The notes under the pieces are model-generated. The model was not told where the DNA came from. It saw nothing but the letters and a program-made list of their open reading frames with translations, and made no database searches. The translations under genes and the position numbers were made by a program. Of a stretch of 5,723 bases of DNA, positions 1 through 5,178 are shown in pieces; positions within the stretch are counted from its first letter, which is position 1, and each line of letters starts with the position of its first letter. The DNA comes from an uncultured Haloferula sp. (GTDB lineage: Bacteria; Verrucomicrobiota; Verrucomicrobiae; Verrucomicrobiales; Akkermansiaceae): assembly GCA_946481625.1 (NCBI GenBank), contig CAMLOZ010000268.1, positions 1 through 5,723 of the forward strand, given 5' to 3'.

Positions 1-1460
1 GGGATGCCCTCGCGGCAGACGGCGGCCAGCTCGAAAGCGCCCTTGCGACCGAGCTTCGAGGCAGGGAAGAAGATGAAGGGGACGGCAGCGGAAATGCGAG
101 TGAGGGGTTCGGGCATTTCCCAATCGACCAGCCAGGCGCGTGCACCGAAATGGCGCGCGATGGCGCGGTGCGGGGTGACGAGACGGGCGGCTGCGGCGAA
201 GGCTTCCTTTTCAGCGCGGAGAAGTTCGGTATCGGCGCGGAAATCTCCGAGGGTGGTGGATTCGGGATGAGCTTGCTTGGCGAGATCGAGGCGGCGCTGG
301 AGTTCGTCCATCGGCCAGCGGTTGACGAGGACATCGAAGCTGCGTCCGCCGAGCTCGCCGGTCCTCCAGAGGTGCGGGAGAAGGTTTTGCGAGACCACGA
401 TGTGGCGGCACTGCGGGTCGAGCATCGCGGCATAACGCCGGGCCAGTGCGGCTTCCCCTTCAAGGAGGGCCATCTGGCGCAGGGCGCCTTGTGCGGGAAG
501 ACGGCGCTGGCGGAGGGATCGCAGGAGCGTCGTGAGCGTGGCGTGACGGGTGGCGGCACCTTGTGGCGGCGACCAGTGGTAGTTCGGTTTGTTCCAGCGG
601 CACCCGTCGAGCGGGGTGAGCCAGCGGTCGCCCGGGCGCGAGTGGTTGCGGCACCAGCAATCGAACTCCGGCCACACGCCGTCTAACAGGAAGGCGGAGT
701 GTCCCATGGCCGGGGCGTGAGCGGAAGTGGCGGCTGGGTGACGGAAGCATTCCAGCATGCCGCAGGTCAGGCAGTCGCCGGAAGGTGTAGGACGAGGTTG
801 CGCGGGAGCGGGCGGTGGAACGACTGCTTTCGCGGTGGCGGTCGAGCGGATGCGGATGACGAGTTCCGCCGCGGTCAATTCGGCTTCGATGCGCCAAGGG
901 GTATCGCTTTTGAAGCGGAGGTCGACGTAGTTCCAGAAGACGGTGGCGTCGAGATCCTGCTCCGCTGCCGAGCCGGGGAGGATGCGGGAGTGGGCGTGGC
1001 GTTCGACGATTTCGAGGCCGGCTTCGAGCGCCGCTTGGTAGAGAAGCCCGCTGAGCTGGCAGAGCCCGCCGCCGATCGCGGGAACGAGGCATCCTTCGCG
1101 GAGTTCGCGACCGTCGGTAAAGCCCCTGAGGCGGGTGGTCCGGCCGAGCTGGCGCCAGAAGCTGAACACCGACCCGGCGGGGATCTCGATGCCATGGAAC
1201 GCCTTCACGGCGCGGCGGAGGTTCTCGACCTTGCCGGCGGTGAGCGGGAACTCGGCGGGAGCGATGTCGCGCCAGAGCGGGCCGCGCTTCACCGCCAGCA
1301 GCGGTGCGTCCGCAAGTGCCGAGGACGGGCGATGGAGCGGTGGCCGGGATGACAGCTCGGACAAGCCGCGGCGGGCTTGAAGCACCCGGGTCTTCAGGAG
1401 GAAGACCAGCGCTTGCAGGCGGTTCGGGGAATCCCGTGCGGGAGATTGAGCCGGTGACAT
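1..1460 (-). CDS. VanW-domain protein fused to a cysteine cluster and a GT-B-like glycosyltransferase region (3' end beyond the window)
   Basis: The reading frame is open for 486 codons from ATG at 1460 to the left edge, with no stop, so the protein is C-terminally truncated by the window. Residues about 55-190 match the VanW domain: IPAGSVFSFW, then IGGGLCQLSGLLY (129-141, Cys134), then VERHAHSRILPGS (His155), then a VFWNYVDLRFKSDT segment. VanW is an accessory protein of VanB-type glycopeptide resistance clusters whose biochemical role is unknown, so the domain alone does not imply resistance. After it come CLTCGMLECFRH (Cys230, Cys233, Cys238, His241), CWC (268-270) and Cys287. The last 130 or so residues (VLVNRWPMDELQ, VTPHRAIARHFG, then FFPASKLGRKGAFELA at 464-479) resemble a GT-B glycosyltransferase, where the RKG segment would begin the donor-binding half. 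I infer a cell-envelope or surface-glycan role. No signal peptide or Shine-Dalgarno is evident; the ATG follows a perfect palindrome. The VanW call is strong, the glycosyltransferase call moderate. Confidence 0.85.
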   Translation of the reverse strand, partial: MSPAQSPARDSPNRLQALVFLLKTRVLQARRGLSELSSRPPLHRPSSALADAPLLAVKRGPLWRDIAPAEFPLTAGKVENLRRAVKAFHGIEIPAGSVFSFWRQLGRTTRLRGFTDGRELREGCLVPAIGGGLCQLSGLLYQAALEAGLEIVERHAHSRILPGSAAEQDLDATVFWNYVDLRFKSDTPWRIEAELTAAELVIRIRSTATAKAVVPPPAPAQPRPTPSGDCLTCGMLECFRHPAATSAHAPAMGHSAFLLDGVWPEFDCWCRNHSRPGDRWLTPLDGCRWNKPNYHWSPPQGAATRHATLTTLLRSLRQRRLPAQGALRQMALLEGEAALARRYAAMLDPQCRHIVVSQNLLPHLWRTGELGGRSFDVLVNRWPMDELQRRLDLAKQAHPESTTLGDFRADTELLRAEKEAFAAAARLVTPHRAIARHFGARAWLVDWEMPEPLTRISAAVPFIFFPASKLGRKGAFELAAVCREGI

Positions 1461-1462
1461 GG

Positions 1463-1480
1463 TCGTACCCGTAGGTACGA
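1463..1480. promoter_or_regulatory. Perfect 7-bp inverted repeat directly upstream of the VanW-protein start; possible operator or 5' hairpin
   Basis: On the gene's strand the sequence TCGTACCTACGGGTACGA is two perfect 7-base arms around a 4-base centre. It ends two bases before the ATG at 1460. It occupies the place where a Shine-Dalgarno sequence would be, and none is seen. It could be an operator for a dimeric repressor covering the transcription start, or a hairpin in the mRNA leader. The symmetry is observed; the function is inferred. Confidence 0.45.
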
Positions 1481-1482
1481 TA

Positions 1483-1488
1483 TATCTA
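1483..1488 (-). promoter_or_regulatory. Weak -10-like hexamer for the VanW gene
   Basis: The gene strand reads TAGATA (within TAGATATAT), an AT-rich spot in otherwise GC-rich DNA, about 22 bases before the ATG. No convincing -35 hexamer lies about 17 bases further upstream. If it is used, transcription would start within or at the edge of the adjacent palindrome, giving a very short leader. This is a tentative call on composition and position only. Confidence 0.2.
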
Positions 1489-1510
1489 ACGCTCAGGAAG
1501 AGGCGGAATC

Positions 1511-1538
1511 TTCACGGGATTCGTGAAATTCGCGTGAA
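1511..1538. repeat. Short intergenic repeat built on CGTGAA, containing an inverted repeat and an imperfect tandem copy
   Basis: The gap between the peptidase stop and the VanW start contains TTCACG, five bases, then CGTGAA (1511-1527), a perfect 6-bp inverted repeat. It overlaps an imperfect direct repeat, ATTCGTGAA (1519-1527) followed at once by ATTCGCGTGAA (1528-1538). As a stem-loop it lies just downstream of the peptidase gene, but no T-run follows on that strand, so it is not a classical intrinsic terminator. It may be one copy of a dispersed intergenic repeat, which cannot be tested within this window. Confidence 0.45.
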
Positions 1539-1564
1539 TGGATCGCAGATTTCACCCCCACAAA

Positions 1565-3031
1565 TCACGCCAGGTATCTCCGCGTGAGATGCGCGAGGTG
1601 AGCTTCGGGCGAGGGATCCTTCGCGGTGGCTTCCCTGACGATTTTCTCGGGAGTCATCACGGCGCCCTTTGAATGGACATGCTTGCGCAGCCAGGCGAGC
1701 AGCGGTGAGTACTCCGCATTCGCGATACCGGCGGCGATGCTTTCGTCCGCGGTGGCGGCGGCGAAGAGCTGGGCGGCATTGAGATTGCCGAGGGTGTAGG
1801 TGGGGAAGTAGCCGAGGCCGCCCATCGACCAGTGGATGTCCTGGAGGCAGCCGCGGGCGTCATCCGGCGGGGTCATGCCGAAAAGGTCTTCGAAGCTTTC
1901 GTTCCAGGCCGCGGGCACGTCCTTCACCGCGAGCTCGCCGGAGACCAAACGGCGCTCCAGGCCGAAGCGGAGCAAGATGTGGAGGTCGTAGGTCGCCTCG
2001 TCCGCCTCGACGCGGATGTAGGAGAACTCGGCGCGGTGGACGGCGGCAATGAAGTCGGCGAGTTCGATGTCCGCGAGTTGCGGGAAGTGTTCCGCCGCGA
2101 TCGGCAGCCATTTTTCCCAGAAGGGCCAGGAGCGGCCGATGTGATTTTCCCAGAGGCGCGATTGCGATTCGTGGATGCCCAGCGATGCCGCTTCACCGGA
2201 GGGCAGGCCGAACTCCGGGCCGGGCAGGCCTTGCTCGTAGAGGCCGTGTCCCGCCTCGTGCATGACGCCAAAGAGCGAGGAGGTGAAGTCGTCCTCATCG
2301 TAGCGCGTGGTGAGCCGGACATCGCGTGGCCCGAGGGTCGTGCAGAAAGGATGCGACGTGGTGTCGATCCGGCCGGCATTGAAGTCGAAACCGAGGGAAG
2401 CGGCGACCTTGGCATTGAATGCCTGCTGCTGGGCGACGGGATAGGGACCGGGCGGTAACTTGGCATCGCGCGTAGCGGAGCGTTCGACGGCGGCTGCCGC
2501 GAGGTCGCGGAGGCGCGGGCGCAGCGTGTCGAAGAGCTCCGCGATACCTGCCGCGGTTGCACCGCGCTCGTAGGTATCGAGCAAGGCGTCGTAGGCCTCG
2601 GCCTGATAGCCCCACCGCTCCGCCTTCTCGCGGGCGATGCCGAGGAGCGTTTCGAGATGGGGGGCAAAGGAGGGGAAGTCCGATTTCTTCCTCGCCTCCG
2701 CCCATGCCTGCTTCGCCAGCGAGGAGGCCTGTGCTTCACGCGCCACCAGTTCGCCCGGCAGCTTGGTCGCGCGGTCGTAGTCGCGGCGCATCGCGGCCAG
2801 CAGGGCGGGGGAGTCCGCGTTCGATTCGGCCTCCGCGAGGGCATCGCCCCATGCGGTGGAGGTGCCGAGTTCATGAGCCTTTTCCGAAAGCCAAGCCAAC
2901 TGGTCGGCGCGCCAGACATGCCCGGCATCCGGCAGGTAGGTCTCCTGGTCCCAGCCGATCACGGAGGCGGCGCTGGATACCACGGCCCTCTCGCGGGCCA
3001 TGGCACGAAGTCGGTCGAGTGCGGTGCTCAC
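1565..3031 (-). CDS. M32 family metallocarboxypeptidase (carboxypeptidase Taq type)
   Basis: A 488-residue cytosolic zinc carboxypeptidase that removes C-terminal amino acids from peptides; members of the family are about 500 residues, so it is complete. Family landmarks appear in order: WDQET (27-31), HPF (227-229), DVRLTTRY (237-244), the zinc site HEAGH (258-262), HESQ (287-290), IRVEAD (339-344) and GCLQDIHW (394-401), followed by the conserved GYFPTYTLGNL. Predicted zinc ligands are His258, His262 and Glu288, with Glu259 as catalytic base; the 26-residue distance from His262 to Glu288 fits the family. The start is GTG at 3031: an in-frame TGA lies 30 bases upstream, and the only other good candidate, ATG at 3001 (codon 11), would shorten the helix before WDQET. 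No clear Shine-Dalgarno precedes either. It follows the agmatine deiminase after 77 bases on the same strand, possibly co-transcribed. No signal peptide is seen. Confidence 0.95.
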   Translation of the reverse strand: MSTALDRLRAMARERAVVSSAASVIGWDQETYLPDAGHVWRADQLAWLSEKAHELGTSTAWGDALAEAESNADSPALLAAMRRDYDRATKLPGELVAREAQASSLAKQAWAEARKKSDFPSFAPHLETLLGIAREKAERWGYQAEAYDALLDTYERGATAAGIAELFDTLRPRLRDLAAAAVERSATRDAKLPPGPYPVAQQQAFNAKVAASLGFDFNAGRIDTTSHPFCTTLGPRDVRLTTRYDEDDFTSSLFGVMHEAGHGLYEQGLPGPEFGLPSGEAASLGIHESQSRLWENHIGRSWPFWEKWLPIAAEHFPQLADIELADFIAAVHRAEFSYIRVEADEATYDLHILLRFGLERRLVSGELAVKDVPAAWNESFEDLFGMTPPDDARGCLQDIHWSMGGLGYFPTYTLGNLNAAQLFAAATADESIAAGIANAEYSPLLAWLRKHVHSKGAVMTPEKIVREATAKDPSPEAHLAHLTRRYLA

Positions 3032-3099
3032 GGCTGCGACTGTGCCACCGGCCCGGCATCATGCAACATATCATGGCGGGCAGCCGCCGGGGGATGGAG

Positions 3100-3118
3100 G
3101 CCGGCTTCTTACGCCGGC
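3100..3118. repeat. GCCGGC-7-GCCGGC inverted repeat overlapping the agmatine deiminase stop codon
   Basis: Two copies of GCCGGC, each self-complementary, are separated by seven bases that include the TAA stop (3109-3111) of the agmatine deiminase. The transcript could fold a GC-rich 6-bp stem here. No T-run follows in the direction of that gene, so a factor-independent terminator is not well supported. In GC-rich DNA such hexamers also arise by chance. Confidence 0.25.
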
Positions 3119-4155
3119 TGCTGCTGCGAGATGCAATGCAGGGTCCCGCCTTCCTCGACGAGATCGAGGCAGTCGATGCCGATGACTTCGCGGTCTCCGA
3201 AAAGCTCGCGCAGTATGCCGAGCGCCCGGTCGTCGTTCTTGTGCTGGCGGAAGGTCGGCACGAGGACGCCGCCGTTCACGATGAGGAAGTTCACGTACGA
3301 TGCCGGTAGTACCGGGAGCCGCCATCCCGGCACCTCGCAGGCCTCGGGCAGATGGATCGGCACGATCTCAAAGGGCCGGCCTTCGTGACCGAGGAAGGAC
3401 TTCAGGCGGCCGAGGTTCTCGTCGAGCACCGGATAGTTTGGCGAGCTGCGGTCCTTTTCGACGCAGGCGACGATGGTGCCCGGGTCGATGAAGCGGGCGA
3501 GGTCGTCGATGTGGCCGTCGGTATCATCGCCTTCGATGCCTTGCTTCAGCCAGAGGATGTCCCGGACATCGAGCGTGTCGCGGAGCTTTTGTTCGATCTC
3601 TTCCTTGGAGAGATGCGGGTTGCGGTTCTTGTTCAGCAGCACGGCCTCGGTGGTGAGGAGCTGGCTCGCGCCGTTCACCTCGATCGCGCCCCCTTCCAGG
3701 ATCATGCCGCCTTCGAACCGCTCCATGCCGAGGCTCTTCGCCACCTGCTGCGGGATCGAATTGTCGAGGTCATAGGGAGGGAATTTCCCGCCCCAGGCGT
3801 TGAAGCCCCAATCGCTGATCGCCACCTCGCCCGTCTCGCGGTTCTTGAGGAAGATCGGCCCATGGTCGCGGCACCACACGTCGTTGTGCGGATGGTCGAA
3901 AAGCTGCACCCGTTCCGGCACCGCCTTCGCTTTGTTGCAGGCTTCCAGGATGGCCGCGTGCTCGCTGCCCTCGGCATTGATCCGCACGGTCTCGAACCGG
4001 CTGATCGCCGCCGCGATTTCCGCGAATTTTTCCCGGATCAGGGTCTGCTTCACCCCGCCCCAGTGCCTCTCGTCGTTCACCGGCCATGAGAGCCAGACGG
4101 CCTCTTGGAAAGACCATTCGGCAGGCATTGCGTAGCGGAGTTCGGCGGGTGTCAT
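3109..4155 (-). CDS. aguA: Agmatine deiminase (agmatine iminohydrolase, Porphyromonas-type PAD family)
   Basis: A 348-residue cytosolic enzyme that hydrolyses agmatine to N-carbamoylputrescine and ammonia, a step from arginine to putrescine. The length fits the family (about 350-380). Visible landmarks are MPAEW and WLSWP near the N-terminus (10-25), WCRDHGP (94-100, Asp97), EGGAIEVNG (154-162), DTDGHIDDLARF (211-222, His215 and Asp217), PASYVNFLIVNGGVLVP (284-300) and the C-terminal EGGTLHC (335-341) with the nucleophile Cys341. This is the complete Asp/His/Asp/Cys set of the guanidine-modifying superfamily. ATG at 4155 gives a usual N-terminus; ATG at 4128 (Met10) is an alternative, and neither has a clear Shine-Dalgarno. 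No N-carbamoylputrescine amidase (aguB) is in the window, so that partner must lie elsewhere or be absent. It is divergent from the ADP-ribosylglycohydrolase, 44 bases apart. A broader peptidylarginine-deiminase-like activity cannot be excluded. Confidence 0.93.
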   Translation of the reverse strand: MTPAELRYAMPAEWSFQEAVWLSWPVNDERHWGGVKQTLIREKFAEIAAAISRFETVRINAEGSEHAAILEACNKAKAVPERVQLFDHPHNDVWCRDHGPIFLKNRETGEVAISDWGFNAWGGKFPPYDLDNSIPQQVAKSLGMERFEGGMILEGGAIEVNGASQLLTTEAVLLNKNRNPHLSKEEIEQKLRDTLDVRDILWLKQGIEGDDTDGHIDDLARFIDPGTIVACVEKDRSSPNYPVLDENLGRLKSFLGHEGRPFEIVPIHLPEACEVPGWRLPVLPASYVNFLIVNGGVLVPTFRQHKNDDRALGILRELFGDREVIGIDCLDLVEEGGTLHCISQQQPA

Positions 4156-4176
4156 GCGCGGCTCAGGAAAGCAGCA

Positions 4177-4199
4177 TCCCGCTTGGCGAGGAAGCGGGA
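4177..4199. promoter_or_regulatory. Perfect 8-bp inverted repeat with the Shine-Dalgarno in its loop, ending at the ADP-ribosylglycohydrolase ATG
   Basis: TCCCGCTT (4177-4184) and AAGCGGGA (4192-4199) are exact reverse complements around the seven bases GGCGAGG. The ATG at 4200 follows immediately. The ribosome-binding sequence GAGGAAG (4188-4194) spans the loop and the start of the right arm, about five bases from the ATG, and decides this start over ATG at 4218. In the mRNA the hairpin could hide or present the ribosome-binding site. In DNA it occupies half of a 44-base divergent gap and could be a shared operator. The repeat is observed; both functions are inferred. Confidence 0.5.
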
Positions 4200-5117
4200 A
4201 TGTGCAGCCTTTCGTACATGACGGCGGATGAACGGAAGGAACTCGCTGTGGCCGTGCTCGACGGCTTGTCGGTGGGCGATGCCTTCGGGGAGCTTTTCGC
4301 CTACGGCAGCGAGACTGTCCGGGAGCGCGTCGCGGCCGGGATCATGGCGGGGCCTTGGTGGTGGACGGACGATACGGCGATGGCGCTGGGGATCATGGAA
4401 TGTCTGCTTCGGGCCGGCACGGTGGAAGAACCCACCCTCGCCTGGATCTTCTCCCGGAATTTCAAACGCGAGCCGGATCGCGGGTACGGCCGCATGACCC
4501 GCAAGGTGCTCGATGGTATCACCGCAGGCGAAAATTGGCAGACGATCTCCAGTTCCGCCTTCGAAGGTGGCTCGATGGGCAATGGCGCGGCGATGCGTGT
4601 GGGGCCTGTCGGCGCGTGGTTTGCCGATGACCTCGAGCGTGTCTCCAAGGAAGCGTGGCGGTCGGCACGAGTGACCCACTGGCACCCGGAGGGTATTGCG
4701 GGTGCCGTAGCGGTGGCGGTCGCCGTGGCCATGGCGTGGCAAACCCGCGGGTTTTCCGCGGCGGATGCGCGAGAAGCGATCTCGAGCGAGGTGCGGAAGC
4801 GGACTCCGGAGGGTGCCACCCGCTCGATGATCGAGTCCGCCTGCCGGTTCGATCCCTCGTCAAGCCCTGCCGAGGCCGCGCGGGTCTTGGGCAACGGTTC
4901 GCTCGTCACCGCTCCGGATACCATTCCCTTTGTGATTTGGTCCGCGCTCCGATCCCTTGATGACTATGCGGAGGCTCTCATCGCCACGGTCGAGGGGGGA
5001 GGAGATTGCGATACGAATGCCGCGATGGTGGGAGCGATCCTTGGTGCGCGCTTGGGACGTTCCGCCATTCCCGCCGCGTGGCTCGAAGCCCGCGAGCGGC
5101 TGCCGATTCTCCCATGA
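4200..5117 (+). CDS. ADP-ribosylglycohydrolase family protein (DraG/ARH fold)
   Basis: A 305-residue protein, the usual length for this family, which removes ADP-ribose from modified side chains or small molecules using a two-metal (Mg2+) centre. Landmarks are GLSVGDAFGE (22-31), WTDDTAMALG (55-64; metal ligands Thr56, Asp57, Asp58), GGSMGNGAAMR (123-133), THWHPEGIAGAVAVA (159-173), IPFVIW (242-247) and GGDCDTNAAMVGAILG (267-282; metal ligands Asp269, Asp271, Thr272). All metal-binding positions are intact. The target (protein arginine, other residue, nucleic acid or metabolite) cannot be told from sequence. No ADP-ribosyltransferase partner is present. I chose ATG at 4200 because GAGGAAG lies about five bases upstream; the frame is open back to 4086, but that extension runs into the divergent deiminase and looks unlike the family. 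A perfect hairpin directly precedes the start. A metallophosphoesterase gene follows after 61 bases on the same strand. Confidence 0.93.
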   Translation: MCSLSYMTADERKELAVAVLDGLSVGDAFGELFAYGSETVRERVAAGIMAGPWWWTDDTAMALGIMECLLRAGTVEEPTLAWIFSRNFKREPDRGYGRMTRKVLDGITAGENWQTISSSAFEGGSMGNGAAMRVGPVGAWFADDLERVSKEAWRSARVTHWHPEGIAGAVAVAVAVAMAWQTRGFSAADAREAISSEVRKRTPEGATRSMIESACRFDPSSSPAEAARVLGNGSLVTAPDTIPFVIWSALRSLDDYAEALIATVEGGGDCDTNAAMVGAILGARLGRSAIPAAWLEARERLPILP

Positions 5118-5178
5118 GTGGTTTGGAGGTGATTGTTTTGTCGTAAAACGAAGGATTTTTTGACGTATTCCGACTCTC
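5118..5178. other. AT-richer 61-base gap between the ADP-ribosylglycohydrolase and phosphoesterase genes
   Basis: This gap is clearly richer in A and T than its surroundings and contains a run of six T (5156-5161) followed by TTGACG (5160-5165), which resembles a -35 hexamer. No good -10 hexamer lies at the right distance, because 17 bases downstream falls inside the next gene. No Shine-Dalgarno precedes ATG 5179. A promoter for the phosphoesterase is plausible on composition but not demonstrated. Confidence 0.3.

Noticed and set aside
150..1352. Long plus-strand open frames (150-686 and 699-1352) across the left third
   Set aside because: They lie antisense to the VanW fusion frame, which is open throughout and carries clear family motifs. 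Their translations resemble no family and are expected mirror frames in GC-rich DNA.
1..1460. Reading the VanW domain as evidence for a glycopeptide resistance cluster
   Set aside because: No vanH, vanA/B ligase, vanX, vanY or two-component genes are in the window, and VanW domains occur widely outside resistance clusters.
1832..2458. Plus-strand open frame of 208 codons inside the peptidase gene
   Set aside because: It is antisense to the M32 peptidase, whose complete catalytic motifs fix the coding strand; the antisense translation shows no recognisable domain.
3352..4089. Plus-strand open frame of 245 codons inside the agmatine deiminase gene
   Set aside because: It is a mirror frame of the deiminase, which has all catalytic residues intact; no domain is visible in the antisense product.
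4086..4199. N-terminal extension of the ADP-ribosylglycohydrolase to an ATG at 4086
   Set aside because: It would overlap the start of the divergent deiminase by 70 bases and add 38 residues unlike the family, whereas ATG 4200 has a Shine-Dalgarno and gives the usual length.
5141..5161. Possible intrinsic terminator after the ADP-ribosylglycohydrolase (TCGT-AAA-ACGA then a T-run)
   Set aside because: The stem is only four base pairs and the T-run begins four bases after it, too weak for a confident terminator.
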